Positions 8,390-17,261 of a DNA stretch of 64,000 nt are shown piece after piece. The stretch's first letter is position 1; each line of letters opens with the position of its first letter. This DNA comes from Neoroseomonas terrae (GTDB lineage: Bacteria; Pseudomonadota; Alphaproteobacteria; Acetobacterales; Acetobacteraceae), in the NCBI RefSeq assembly GCF_018129025.1, contig NZ_JAAEDI010000016.1, positions 62,001 to 126,000 of the forward strand. Direction: 5' to 3'. The position numbers and the translations under genes were made by a program. A model generated the notes under the pieces. It was not told where the DNA came from and did no database searches. It worked only from the letters and a program-made list of their open reading frames with translations.

Positions 8390-8754
8390 ACAGGGCGCGG
8401 GGAGAGAATTCCCGGCGCCCCTCCTTTTTCTGCCCGTCGGGAAAGGGCGTGGTACGGCAGGGGATCCCCGATCAGGCGGGGGCGGCGGGCCGTGATCGGA
8501 CAACGATGTGAGCCGGGCGGGTTCGGCTGATCCTGGCGGCAATGCGAGATGGTCGCCGGGCGCGCTCGCGACATGCCACGGTGCGACGCAAACCTTCCGC
8601 CTGCACATGGGATAACGCCAATGTTTCAGCGCGACAGGGCCAGATCCCGCGCTCAGCAGCGGCTGGGCGCATTGGCCGCAGTCGAGAAACTGGACGGAGG
8701 GTTCCTCACGGCCGTAGAGTGTATCGAAATCGGAACAAAAAGGGAGGAAGCACA
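8390..8754. other. Intergenic region, no gene seen
   Basis: These 365 bp lie between the DMT permease and a lipoprotein gene, both on the plus strand. Both strands give only short frames without ribosome sites. The region must hold the lipoprotein promoter, but no convincing -35/-10 pair was found. Confidence 0.4.
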
Positions 8755-9288
8755 ATGCTACGCCGTGCCATTGTCTTTGCCGCCTGTTCAGTCGCCGGCT
8801 GTGCGTCTGAAACCGATCCGATGCCTGCGGTAGCGCCTCCCGTCGCATCGAGTGCGACCACCGATCCCATTCGCAGTGCAATGATGAGTGCCGGCAGCTA
8901 CTTCCGACGACCCCAGGCCAACCGGCCCGCCGAGGCAGCGCGCGCTATCGCCAACATGGAGTTCCTGGCGGAGGCCGTGCCGAGGGACCCGAGGTGGCAA
9001 GCCGCGCCCGCGCAAGCGCTGACGCAGCTTCAGACGGCCAAGAATGAAGGCCGTTCCGCATTGGGAATCCCCGGCAGTGCGTCACCGCAGTCGGTCATCA
9101 GCGGCCTTATGGGGGCGGCATCCGCAATAGATGCGGGCGATCGGGCCGCCCTTGCCGGCGCCCTGCCGAACAATGTGTTCACGGGCGGCCCCGAAGGGAC
9201 CGTGCGGCGCCTCTCGCAGCCTCCCCGAATTCCCAGCGCAGCGCCGGCCTTGCTGAGTATGGGTAGCGGAGGAGAGACGCAGCGTTAG
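8755..9288 (+). CDS. Putative lipoprotein of unknown function
   Basis: This 177-residue protein begins MLRRAIVFAACSVAGC, a classic short signal with lipobox (VAGC), so it should be lipid-anchored. The remainder is alanine/proline-rich, with helical stretches such as RPAEAARAIANMEFLAEAV near residues 63-81, and ends without recognisable motifs. The start is set by a very strong ribosome site, AGGGAGGAAG, six bases before the ATG; longer upstream frames lack one. It is a single-gene unit followed by a rho-independent terminator at 9309. Confidence 0.65.
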   Translation: MLRRAIVFAACSVAGCASETDPMPAVAPPVASSATTDPIRSAMMSAGSYFRRPQANRPAEAARAIANMEFLAEAVPRDPRWQAAPAQALTQLQTAKNEGRSALGIPGSASPQSVISGLMGAASAIDAGDRAALAGALPNNVFTGGPEGTVRRLSQPPRIPSAAPALLSMGSGGETQR

Positions 9289-9308
9289 GCTTCCCGGCCC
9301 CGACACAC

Positions 9309-9337
9309 GCCTGAGCGCTCGCCGCGCTCAGGCTTTT
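9309..9337 (+). terminator. Rho-independent terminator
   Basis: Nine-base-pair perfect stem (GCCTGAGCG with CGCTCAGGC), 7-base loop, then TTTT. It lies 20 bp after the lipoprotein stop codon. Confidence 0.85.
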
Positions 9338-9414
9338 CCGCGCACCGGCTCCAGCTCCGCGCCGGTGGCGCCCAACGGACAAGCAACAACGTCAAGCACC
9401 GACCCCATCGGCAA

Positions 9415-9963
9415 TCAGTGCCTGGTCTGGGTCATCCGGTCGACATAGGCGATGCCGATCGCCGAGACGATGAAGGCCATGTGGATGATCGTCTGCCACA
9501 TCACGGATTCCGACGTGACCGTGGCGTTCGGCAGACCGATCCGGCTCGCCTCGATGAAGGTCCGCAGCAGGTGGATCGAGGAGATGCCGATGATCGCCAT
9601 CGCCAGCTTCACCTTGAGCACGCCGGCATTCACATGGCTGAGCCATTCGGGCTGGTCCGGATGCCCGTGCAGCCGCAGGCGGGAGACGAAGGTCTCGTAG
9701 CCGCCGACGATGACCATCACCAGCAGGTTCGAGATCATCACCACGTCGATCAGGCCGAGCACCACGAGCATGATCTGCTGCTCGGTGAAGTCGCCCGCAT
9801 GGGTGACGAGGTGCACCAGTTCCTTGAGGAATAGGAAGACATAGACCGCCTGCGCGACGATCAGCCCGACATAGAGCGGGAATTGCAGCCAGCGCGACCC
9901 GAAGATGAGCTGGGCGATGAGGCCGAGCCGGACCGGGGGCGCTGCTTGGGTGTCACGCTGCAT
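9415..9963 (-). CDS. UPF0114 (YqhA-like) membrane protein
   Basis: This 182-residue protein has four hydrophobic segments. It begins with a short polar N-terminus, then [19 protein letters not shown], typical of the UPF0114/YqhA family. The second segment is preceded by [19 protein letters not shown], and [20 protein letters not shown] with its conserved lysines follows near residue 110. Length fits the family (about 165-190). Its function is unknown. It sits between the lipoprotein and panC, in the same direction as panC and 54 bp downstream of it. Confidence 0.85.
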   Translation of the reverse strand: MQRDTQAAPPVRLGLIAQLIFGSRWLQFPLYVGLIVAQAVYVFLFLKELVHLVTHAGDFTEQQIMLVVLGLIDVVMISNLLVMVIVGGYETFVSRLRLHGHPDQPEWLSHVNAGVLKVKLAMAIIGISSIHLLRTFIEASRIGLPNATVTSESVMWQTIIHMAFIVSAIGIAYVDRMTQTRH

Positions 9964-10017
9964 GGGGCATGCCGTCTCCTGAAGGGGCGGCGGGCCGATA
10001 GCACAGATCGCGGGGCG

Positions 10018-10860
10018 TTACCCCACGGCAATGTTGTCGAGCAGGCGCACCGTGCCGAGCCGCGCGGCGGCGATAAGGCGCATCGGCCCGGCGGTGCGCC
10101 GGGCGGCCAGCGGCTTCAGCGTCTCGGCCTCGACCAGCGCCAGGTAGTCCGGCGCGAAGCCGTGGCCACGGAGCGTGGCGAGGCCGTCCTGGAGCGCCGC
10201 TTCCACCGTGCCGCCCGTGGCGATCGCCGCCGCCGCCTGCGTCATGACGCGGAGCAGGACGGGCGCCGTCTCGCGGTCCTGTGACGAAAGGAAGCGGTTG
10301 CGGGAGGACATGGCGAGGCCGTCCACCTCTCGCACCGTCTCGACCGGGAGGATGCGGGTCGGGATGTCGAGGTCGGCCGCCATGCGGGTCACGACCTGGA
10401 GCTGCTGCCAGTCCTTCTCCCCAAAGACGGCGACATCCGCCTGGCTTTGCAGGAACAGCTTGCAGCAGACGGTGGCGACGCCGCGGAAATGGCCGGGGCG
10501 GGCATCGCCCTCCCAGCCGGCGGTCGGGCCGGCGACCTCGATGACGGTGGCGCTGCCGGGCGGGTACATCGCCTCGACCGGGGGCATCCAGACCAGGTCG
10601 CAGCCGGCGCGGCGGAGCTTGTCCAGATCCCCTTCCTCGTCCCGCGGGTAGCGGGAGAGGTCCTCGTTCGGATTGAACTGCAGCGGGTTCACGAAGATGG
10701 AGGTGGCGACGGCGTCGGCCGCCGCGCGGCCAGCCGTGACAAGCGCGATATGACCGTCATGCAGCGCGCCCATGGTGGGCACCAGCGCGAGGCGCTTGCC
10801 GCCGGCGTGCAGGGCGGCGCTGGCGGCGCGAAGGGACGGGAGGTCACGGCAGATCTGCAT
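10018..10860 (-). CDS. panC: Pantoate--beta-alanine ligase
   Basis: This 280-residue cytoplasmic enzyme condenses pantoate and beta-alanine with ATP to give pantothenate, the precursor of coenzyme A. Diagnostic motifs are VPTMGALHDGH near residues 27-37 (nucleotide-binding HxGH), SIFVNPLQFNPNEDLSRYPR near 55-74, GEKDWQQLQ near 147, and MSSRNRFLS near 186. Length matches the family. panB is not adjacent. It is divergent from rlmI, with about 190 bp between. Confidence 0.95.
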   Translation of the reverse strand: MQICRDLPSLRAASAALHAGGKRLALVPTMGALHDGHIALVTAGRAAADAVATSIFVNPLQFNPNEDLSRYPRDEEGDLDKLRRAGCDLVWMPPVEAMYPPGSATVIEVAGPTAGWEGDARPGHFRGVATVCCKLFLQSQADVAVFGEKDWQQLQVVTRMAADLDIPTRILPVETVREVDGLAMSSRNRFLSSQDRETAPVLLRVMTQAAAAIATGGTVEAALQDGLATLRGHGFAPDYLALVEAETLKPLAARRTAGPMRLIAAARLGTVRLLDNIAVG

Positions 10861-11052
10861 GGCCGGTTCTTAATGCGATTTGCGCCGGCCCGAAATCCGG
10901 CACGGGGCGCAGGGGCTGGATTGTGGACGTCGGTTGCCGCCGCGGGCCGGCAGGGCCAGCGCCCCGCCTTCGCTCGCCCCGCCTGGTGATCGGCGGGCAT
11001 CGGCGCACCTTCGCATGGTTCCATCGGAACGCGATCTGCTCTAGTCGGCGGC

Positions 11053-12240
11053 ATGTCCACCGACCGTATCACCCTGCGTCTCCAGCCCGGCCGCGATCGC
11101 CGGATCAAGGCCGGCCACCCTTGGGCCTTTTCCAACGAGATCGCGATGACGCCCGCGGCGAAGGCGCTGCCGCCGGGCAGCGTGGTGCGGCTGGAAGGCG
11201 ATGACGGGGTGAAGCACGGCGCCTTCCACTTCAACCCGCATTCGCTGATCGCGGCGCGACGGCTGTCGGCCGATCCGGAAGCTGCCTGCGATGCCGGGTG
11301 GTTCCGGGCGCGGCTCGCCGAAGCGCTGGCGCTGCGCGAGAAGCTGTTCGACGCGCCGCATTACCGCCTGGTCCATGCCGAGGCGGATGGCCTGCCGGGG
11401 CTCGTCATCGACCGCTACGGCGACGTGCTGGCGATGCAGGCGAACACGGCGGGGATGGAGGCGGCGACGCCGCTGATCGTCGAGGCGCTGACGGGGCTGC
11501 TGGGGCCGCGCGGCATCGTGGCGCGCAACGACAGCGCGGTGCGCGGGCTGGAGGGGTTGGCTGAGGAGACGAAGCTGCTGCACGGCGATGCTGCCGGCAC
11601 GGCGGTCGAGGAGAATGGGCGGCGCTTTCCGGTCGACCTGCTCGGCGGGCAGAAGACCGGGTGGTTCTTCGACCAGCGGGAGCATCGGGCGCGCGTGTCG
11701 CGCCTCGCGGCGGGGGCGAGCGTGCTTGACGCCTTCTGCCATACGGGTGGGTTCGGCATCGGCTGCGCCGTCGCGGGCGCTGCGAAAGTGACGCTGCTCG
11801 ACCGCAGCGAGCATGCGCTGGCGACGGCGCAGCAGGCCGCGGTGCTGAACGGCGTCGCCGACCGCGTCACGACCCAGCGCGGCGAGGCGATGGAGGCGCT
11901 GGAGCGCATGGTCGGTGCGGGGCAGCGCTTCGGCGTGGTGGTCACCGACCCGCCGGCCTTCGCGAAGACGCGGAAGGACCAACCCGCGGCGCTGCGCGCC
12001 TATGGCAAGCTGGCGCGGCTGGCGGCGACGCTGGTGGAGCGCGGCGGGTTCCTGTTCATCGCATCCTGCAGCCATCATGTCGGGCCGGGCGAGTTCGCCG
12101 ATGCGGTCGCGTGGGGCGTGCATCGCGCGCGGCGCGAGGCGCGCATCCTGCACATGGGTGGCGCCGGGCCGGACCATCCGCTGCATCCCATGCTGCCGGA
12201 AAGCCAGTATCTGAAGGGCATGCTGTTGCACCTGCCGTGA
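11053..12240 (+). CDS. rlmI: 23S rRNA (cytosine-C5) methyltransferase, RlmI-like
   Basis: This 395-residue protein has an N-terminal PUA-type RNA-binding domain (RLQPGRDRRIKAGHPWAFSN near residue 10). A class I SAM methyltransferase domain follows: KTGWFFDQREHR near 200, the SAM loop VLDAFCHTGGFG near 225, and the catalytic-region motif VVTDPPAFAKTRKD near 300. In E. coli RlmI makes m5C1962 in 23S rRNA. A late cysteine in IASCSHHVG near 335 fits the catalytic nucleophile. The stop overlaps the start of the next gene (ATGA-type), so translational coupling is expected. Confidence 0.9.
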   Translation: MSTDRITLRLQPGRDRRIKAGHPWAFSNEIAMTPAAKALPPGSVVRLEGDDGVKHGAFHFNPHSLIAARRLSADPEAACDAGWFRARLAEALALREKLFDAPHYRLVHAEADGLPGLVIDRYGDVLAMQANTAGMEAATPLIVEALTGLLGPRGIVARNDSAVRGLEGLAEETKLLHGDAAGTAVEENGRRFPVDLLGGQKTGWFFDQREHRARVSRLAAGASVLDAFCHTGGFGIGCAVAGAAKVTLLDRSEHALATAQQAAVLNGVADRVTTQRGEAMEALERMVGAGQRFGVVVTDPPAFAKTRKDQPAALRAYGKLARLAATLVERGGFLFIASCSHHVGPGEFADAVAWGVHRARREARILHMGGAGPDHPLHPMLPESQYLKGMLLHLP

Positions 12241-12674
12241 TGCCGCCGCCCCACGCCCGCTTCCTGCACCCCGCGCCGCTGCCGGTTGGGGCGCGGCTTG
12301 CCCGCGGGTGGCGGCTCACGGCGTATGAGGCGGGGGGCGCCGTGGCGCGGCTGGGCCGGCGCTCGGCATCCGTGGATGCGCTGCTGATGGCGGCCGGCGT
12401 TCGCGAAGGGGCCTTTGCAGGCGCCTGGAACCCCCTGAGCCGCGCGCGGCCGCGCGGCTGGAACGACCGGGCGCTGACGCGGCTGCGGCAGGCCGCGTCG
12501 CGGCTGCGCTGGGTCGAGGGCATCGGGCGGGCTGACAGACCGACGTGGTGCGAGCAGCATCTGCTGATCCTTGGCGATGTGCGGCGGACCGCAGTGCTCG
12601 CGCGTCGCTTTCGGCAGCACGCCATCCTGCGTGTGCGGCTGCGCGCGCTGTCCCGGCTGCTGGTGCTGCGATGA
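12240..12674 (+). CDS. DUF3293 domain protein
   Basis: This 144-residue protein contains the WNP motif typical of DUF3293 (FAGAWNPLSRARPRGWND near residues 60-77), followed by WVEGIGRAD and HLLILGDVRRTAVLARRF. No function is known for the family. The start is set by the overlap with rlmI (its ATG uses the last base of the rlmI stop), and its own stop overlaps the MFS gene start by four bases. The three genes form one translationally coupled unit. Confidence 0.8.
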   Translation: MPPPHARFLHPAPLPVGARLARGWRLTAYEAGGAVARLGRRSASVDALLMAAGVREGAFAGAWNPLSRARPRGWNDRALTRLRQAASRLRWVEGIGRADRPTWCEQHLLILGDVRRTAVLARRFRQHAILRVRLRALSRLLVLR

Positions 12675-13834
12675 CCGGCGCGATCGGGTTCCTCGCCGCC
12701 GTCTTTCTGCTGCGCGCCGCCCTCGGCGTGCTGTTCCAGGCTCCGGGCGCCGCGGGGCCGGTGCTGGTGCCCGCCTTCGGGATGGACTGGACGCAGTTCG
12801 GCACGCTGGTCGGGCTGTTCTGGCTGCCCGGCCTGCTGCTCGCGATCCCGATCGGCCTTGCGGCGCCGCGGCTGAGCGATCGGCGCATGGTGCTGGCCGG
12901 CATGACGCTGCTGGTCGCGGGTGGGCTCGTCTCCGCCGCCGCGACGGTCGACGCGCCCGTGTTGCTGACGATCGGTCGCCTGCTGATGGGGTGCGGCACC
13001 GTCATGGTCATCGTGCTGATGACGAAGATGATGCAGGACCGCTTCAAGGGTGCGGACCTGTTCCCCGCGATGGCCGTCTACGTGCTCGGCTGGCCGGTCG
13101 GCATCGCCGCGGCGCAGGCCGTGCTGCCGGGACTCGCGGTGGATGTCGGCTGGCAGCTTCCGTTCCTCGCCGGCGCGGCCGCGATGGCGCTGGCATTGTT
13201 CGCCATCGCGGCGGCGTCGAGGCCCTCGGCGAGCGTCGCGCCGCCGCCAGCAGGATCGGGGCGCCTGACGGGGCGGGAGATCCGGCTGATGTGCCTCGCC
13301 GGCGGCTGCTGGGCCATGGTGAACGGCACCTACATGGTGCTCGTCACCTTCGCGCCGCCGCTGTTGACGGCCCGCGGGCTGTCCGTCGCCGAGGCCGGCT
13401 TCGCGACGTCGCTGATGTCCTGGGTGAACCTGGTCGCCGTGCCCGCCGGGGCGATGCTGGCGCGCCGGCCGTCGATCATCCTGCCGATGGTGGTGGGCAG
13501 CATCACGGCCTCTGCCGCGCTGGCGGCGGCGCTGCCCTATGCCGGGCTGGGCTGGGCGGCGGTGATCCTCGCGCTGCACGGCCTGCTCTATGCGCTGCCG
13601 ATCACGGTGTTCTCGGCGCTGCCGGCGCTCGCCGTGCCGCCGGAGCGGCGGGCGCAGGGGCTCGGGGTGTATTTCGTGTGGTTCTACGGCGGCTGCACTG
13701 GCTTTCCGCCCTTGGCCGGGTGGCTCGCCGACCAGACCGGCGGCGCCACCGTGCCGGTGCTGTTCGCGGCGGGGCTGCTTGTCGGCGCGCTGGTGCTGTT
13801 CCTGGTCTTCCGGCGAGTGGTCGGGCGCGGCTGA
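12671..13834 (+). CDS. MFS transporter
   Basis: This 387-residue inner-membrane protein has about twelve hydrophobic segments. A family-like loop APRLSDRRMVLAG lies near residue 66 between the second and third segments. The long central break SRPSASVAPPPAGSGRLTG near 185 separates the N and C halves. The CynX/NimT-like arrangement suggests uptake or efflux of a small anion or drug, but the substrate is not deducible. The start at 12671 is chosen for the ATGA overlap with the DUF3293 gene. A three-hairpin block follows the stop. Confidence 0.8.
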   Translation: MTGAIGFLAAVFLLRAALGVLFQAPGAAGPVLVPAFGMDWTQFGTLVGLFWLPGLLLAIPIGLAAPRLSDRRMVLAGMTLLVAGGLVSAAATVDAPVLLTIGRLLMGCGTVMVIVLMTKMMQDRFKGADLFPAMAVYVLGWPVGIAAAQAVLPGLAVDVGWQLPFLAGAAAMALALFAIAAASRPSASVAPPPAGSGRLTGREIRLMCLAGGCWAMVNGTYMVLVTFAPPLLTARGLSVAEAGFATSLMSWVNLVAVPAGAMLARRPSIILPMVVGSITASAALAAALPYAGLGWAAVILALHGLLYALPITVFSALPALAVPPERRAQGLGVYFVWFYGGCTGFPPLAGWLADQTGGATVPVLFAAGLLVGALVLFLVFRRVVGRG

Positions 13835-13840
13835 CAGCAT

Positions 13841-13916
13841 CGAGGGGCGCCGCCCCTCGAGCACCCCGGCAGGAAACTCGAGTTTCCTGCACCTTCGGGC
13901 GATTTCTGCGAAATCG
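13841..13916 (+). repeat. Two-hairpin 3'-end element plus third hairpin
   Basis: Hairpin 1 is CGAGGGGC/GCCCCTCG (13841-13859). The shared CACCCCGGC linker follows. Hairpin 2 is a perfect 22-bp palindrome (arms GCAGGAAACTC and GAGTTTCCTGC, 13869-13890). A third stem CGATTTC/GAAATCG lies at 13900-13916. It sits between the convergent MFS and sirtuin genes and probably serves both as an end structure. Confidence 0.65.
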
Positions 13917-13922
13917 AAAGAC

Positions 13923-14669
13923 TCAGTTCAGGCCGACGGCCGTCGCCATCACATCGCCAATGCCATCGCGGATGACGAGGTCGGCCATGTCGTCCAGCGG
14001 CGTCTCCTGCTTGTTCACGATGACCAGCCGCGCACCGTGGCGTTTCGCGATCTCCGGAAAGCCCGCGGCCGGATACACCACCAGCGACGAACCGAGGACG
14101 ATGAACAGTTCCGCCGCCATCGTCTCCTCCTGCGCCCGGCGCATCGGTTCCGCCGGCATGGCCTGGCCGAAGCTGATGGTCGCCGTCTTCACGAGGCCCC
14201 CGCAGGCGGTGCAGGCCGGCACGTCGCCGTCGCGCTCGAACGCCACGCGCAGGGCGCCGATCTCATAGCGCCGCGCACAGTCGAGGCAATGCGCGTAGGT
14301 CGAATTGCCGTGCAGCTCGATCACCTGTGCCTCGGGGATGCCCGACGCCTGATGCAGCCCGTCGATGTTCTGCGTGATGACGGCCTGTGTCTTGCCCTGC
14401 CGCACCAGCAGCGCGACGGCGCGATGGCCGCGATTGGGCTGGGCGGCGCGCATCGTGTCGTCGCCGGCGAAGCGGCGGCGCCAGGTCTCGCGCCGTGCCT
14501 CGGCCGAGGTCACGAAATCCTGGAACATGATCGGCTGCATCTTGGTCCAGACGCCGTTGGTGCCGCGGAAATCCGGGATGCCGGATTCCGTGCTGATGCC
14601 CGCGCCGGTGAAGACGGCGATGCGGCTCGCCGCCTCGATCATCTGACGCAGGGCGGCGGCGTCGCTCAT
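13923..14669 (-). CDS. Sir2-family NAD-dependent deacylase
   Basis: This 248-residue sirtuin has IAVFTGAGISTESGIPDFRG near residues 17-36, the catalytic region TQNIDGLH near 100 with the general-base histidine in ELHGN near 118, a Cys-X2-Cys ... Cys-X2-Cys zinc site (CLDC near 127, CTAC near 150), and VLGSSLVVYPA near 190. It removes acyl groups from lysines using NAD, releasing O-acyl-ADP-ribose. Its start overlaps the methyltransferase stop by four bases, so the two are co-translated. The gene ends next to the hairpin block at 13841-13916. Confidence 0.9.
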   Translation of the reverse strand: MSDAAALRQMIEAASRIAVFTGAGISTESGIPDFRGTNGVWTKMQPIMFQDFVTSAEARRETWRRRFAGDDTMRAAQPNRGHRAVALLVRQGKTQAVITQNIDGLHQASGIPEAQVIELHGNSTYAHCLDCARRYEIGALRVAFERDGDVPACTACGGLVKTATISFGQAMPAEPMRRAQEETMAAELFIVLGSSLVVYPAAGFPEIAKRHGARLVIVNKQETPLDDMADLVIRDGIGDVMATAVGLN

Positions 14670-15436
14670 GGCAGCCTCGCCAGCATGAACAGGCGGCGGA
14701 AGGGCAGCAGCACGACGCCATCCGCCTGCGGCGGATAGGCCGCGCGCATGGCTGCGCGATAGGCTTCGAGGAAGCCGTCGCGTTCCGCGCCCTGCAGCAC
14801 ATCCAGATAGGGCCGCAGCGAGGTGCCCATGGCCCATTGCACGACGGGGTCCTCGCCGCGCAGCACATGGACGTATTCGGTGATCCAGAGGTCGAGCGCG
14901 GCGACGCTCGGCCGCAGCAGGTCATAGTAGTCGCCGGGTGCCAGGATCGGCGGTGCGCTGGTCACGCGGGCGAGCGTCGCCGCCCAGGGTCCTTCGCGGG
15001 CGATGCGGTCCTGCGTCGAGCGCAGCGGCGCCGCGTGCATGGAGGGCATCTGCACCGCCAGCACCCCACCGGGCGCGATGTGCGTGAGCAGGCGGGGAAA
15101 CAGCGTCTCGTGATCGCCGAGCCATTGCAGGGCGGCGTTGCTGAACAGCACGTCGACAGGCTGGGTGGGGGACCAGGTGGCGATGTCCGCCTGCTCGGTC
15201 GCGAAGCCGGTCGCGCCTGCCTTTGCGAGCATGGCGGCGGAGCCGTCGACGCCCGTGACGGTCGCACCGGGGAAGCGCGTGGCGAGCGCCGGCAGGGCGT
15301 TGCCCGCACCGCAGCCGAGATCGATGACGCGCTTCGGTGCGGAATGATGGATGCGGCCGATCAGGTCGAGGGCGGGGCGGAGGCGCTCATCCTCGAAGCG
15401 CAGATACTGGCTGGCGTCCCAGGAGGATGCGCTCAT
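14666..15436 (-). CDS. tam: Trans-aconitate 2-methyltransferase-like SAM enzyme
   Basis: This 256-residue class I methyltransferase has VIDLGCGAGNALPALATRFP near residues 37-56 and a start SSWDASQYLRFEDERLRPALD that is characteristic of Tam, which methylates trans-aconitate to relieve aconitase inhibition. Other Tam features are SNAALQWLGDHETLFPRLL near 100 and IAPGGVLAVQMPS near 122. The start at 15436 is preferred because GGAG lies ten bases upstream; an in-frame ATG at 15451 is the alternative. It is followed by the sirtuin gene with an ATGA overlap. Confidence 0.85.
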   Translation of the reverse strand: MSASSWDASQYLRFEDERLRPALDLIGRIHHSAPKRVIDLGCGAGNALPALATRFPGATVTGVDGSAAMLAKAGATGFATEQADIATWSPTQPVDVLFSNAALQWLGDHETLFPRLLTHIAPGGVLAVQMPSMHAAPLRSTQDRIAREGPWAATLARVTSAPPILAPGDYYDLLRPSVAALDLWITEYVHVLRGEDPVVQWAMGTSLRPYLDVLQGAERDGFLEAYRAAMRAAYPPQADGVVLLPFRRLFMLARLP

Positions 15437-15935
15437 GGCGACGGTCTCCATCGTTCAAGGGCCGGGATTGGAGGGGCGGGGGCGGGGAGGCGTCAAGGTG
15501 ATGGGGGTTGCTGCGCCTCGCGCACGGACCGGAGAGCGCGTCGCCGCCTCGCGACGCCTCCACCAAAGCTGCCCAATCACGTTGCGGAGGTGCGTGACTG
15601 AGCACCCGCATAGGCCGAAGGGTCTTTGGAAATCTCCGGTTGGTGTTTTGCCTTGCCCGCAGAAGCGGCGGCGGGGCACGTCCTTCGCACGAGACCCGAC
15701 TGCTGCTCGGCCCCGTGCAACGCAGGCATCGGGCGGCCAGATGTGCTTCCGTTCGCCTCGGCTCAAGCCAACGTAAGCCGCTGTCTCCGCAAGCATATTC
15801 ACCGGACTTGGTGATCCACCTGATCAGGCGCTGCCCCAGCTTCCTTCCCCAACACCAAGTCGAGGTTTCCAAAGGCCCTTCGGCCTTTGGCGGGGTGAGG
15901 TCCGGAGAGGGGCAGAGCCCCTCTCCGTCACGCCC
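15437..15935. other. Intergenic region with intact and degenerate end elements
   Basis: About 500 bp lie between the tam start and the patatin stop. No gene is supported. Near the right edge is an intact two-hairpin element serving the patatin gene. Around 15600-15632 a degraded half-copy (AGGCCGAAGGGTCTTTGGAA) points the other way with no plus-strand gene in front of it. This hints that a plus-strand gene was lost here. Confidence 0.45.
15862..15926 (-). repeat. Two-hairpin 3'-end element after the patatin gene
   Basis: On the minus strand, hairpin 1 (GGAGAGGGGC/GCCCCTCTCC, 15904-15926) is followed by CGGACCTCACCCCG and hairpin 2 (CCAAAGGCC-type stem, 15869-15890). It begins 10 bp after the stop at 15936. 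Confidence 0.7.
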
Positions 15936-17003
15936 TCACAGGAATCTCGCCCGGATATCGACGGAACTCTCCCGTCCCAGCTTGTCGAAGTGTTCCGCGA
16001 TCCAGGCTTCTGCCGCCTCGCGCCCGTATTGGCGCAGCATGCACAGGAATTCCCAGTCGCCGTTGAACTTCGTGGACAGCTTGAAGCCGCGCAGCCGGTC
16101 CTCATCCTCGATCAGGTGCACGAAAAGCCGGCGGTAGCGCGGCTGTTCCAGCCTTCCTGTGTCGAGCAGCCGCTGCACGAAGTCGATGGCGCGCATCTCC
16201 GCCATCAGCGATCCGTTGAAGGTGATCTCGTTCAGCCGGTTGACGATGTCCGAGACGGAGGTCGGGTGTTCCTCGCGGAACTGTGGGTTGAGCTGGATAA
16301 GGACGATGTCCGGCGGCCCACCCTGGTCGTAGAGCGGCCACAGCGCGGGGTTGCCGAGGTAGCCGCCGTCCCAGAAGGGCTCGCCGTCGATCTCGACGGC
16401 CTTGAACACCTGCGGCAGGCAGGCGGAGGCGAGCAGCGCTTCGACCGTTACCTCGCGCCGGGTGAAGACGCGGGGCTTGCCGGTGCGGACGGAGGTTGCC
16501 GAGACGAACAGGCGCGGCGCCTTGGCTTCCATCCGCAGCCGTTCGAAGTCGATGCTGTCCGTCAGCGCATCGCGCAGCGGGTTGAAGTCGATCGGGAACG
16601 GGTTGAGCTGGTAGGGGGACAGCACCCGGGAGAGCGTGTCGAAGGTGCGGTAGGCGAAGGACCAGGTTAGGTCGTGGCCCCAGACCAGCTTCTCGAATGG
16701 CGTCGCCTGCACGGGGGACATGGACAGGCGCTGCGCGATCGAGCGCCAGAAGCGGTCGAGCGCGGCGATGGCGGCTTCGGGGCCGCCTTCCAGCAGGCCC
16801 TGCACGAGCATGGCGCCGTTGATGGCGCCGGCGGAGGTGCCGGACAGGCCGTCCACCTCCAGCCGCTCGTCCTCGAGCAGCCGTTCCAGCACGCCCCAGG
16901 TGAAGGCGCCGTGGGTGCCGCCGCCCTGCAGGGCGAGGCTGACGCGCCGCTTCTGGGGGGGCTTGGCGACCGCCGGGGCCGCAGGGGTCGTCTCGTCGCT
17001 CAC
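15936..17003 (-). CDS. Patatin-like phospholipase family protein
   Basis: This 355-residue protein has the patatin catalytic layout. The oxyanion-hole segment LALQGGGTHGAFTWGVL is near residues 22-38, the nucleophile elbow GLSGTSAGAING near 55 (Ser in GTSAG), and the DGG of WDGGYLGNPAL near 215 supplies the aspartate of the Ser-Asp dyad. Members hydrolyse acyl esters of phospholipids, and this group is often tied to polyhydroxyalkanoate or lipid turnover. A GTG start with GGAG eight bases upstream is chosen. The frame is open much further upstream, but that extension has shadow-like composition and overlaps the divergent chemoreceptor. Confidence 0.85.
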   Translation of the reverse strand: MSDETTPAAPAVAKPPQKRRVSLALQGGGTHGAFTWGVLERLLEDERLEVDGLSGTSAGAINGAMLVQGLLEGGPEAAIAALDRFWRSIAQRLSMSPVQATPFEKLVWGHDLTWSFAYRTFDTLSRVLSPYQLNPFPIDFNPLRDALTDSIDFERLRMEAKAPRLFVSATSVRTGKPRVFTRREVTVEALLASACLPQVFKAVEIDGEPFWDGGYLGNPALWPLYDQGGPPDIVLIQLNPQFREEHPTSVSDIVNRLNEITFNGSLMAEMRAIDFVQRLLDTGRLEQPRYRRLFVHLIEDEDRLRGFKLSTKFNGDWEFLCMLRQYGREAAEAWIAEHFDKLGRESSVDIRARFL

Positions 17004-17261
17004 GTGGGGGCTCCGGGGCGCGGCCGGGCGGCGTGGGAGCGGGGCCGGCGGATGGGCGCGATGCAGTCTGAGTGGTCCATGGTTTCTGCGCCTCGGTCTT
17101 GATGGCCGTTCGGACGGGGCCGTGCCCCGCGGGTCGCGCATGGTGGCGAAGTGGGCGCCGGGGGGAAAGAGCCCGGCGGGCGACCCAGCCCTGCGCCGAT
17201 CAGGGTCCGGAAAGGAATTTCCGTGAGGATGGGGCGAACTGCCAACCAGGAAGGTCGCCGC

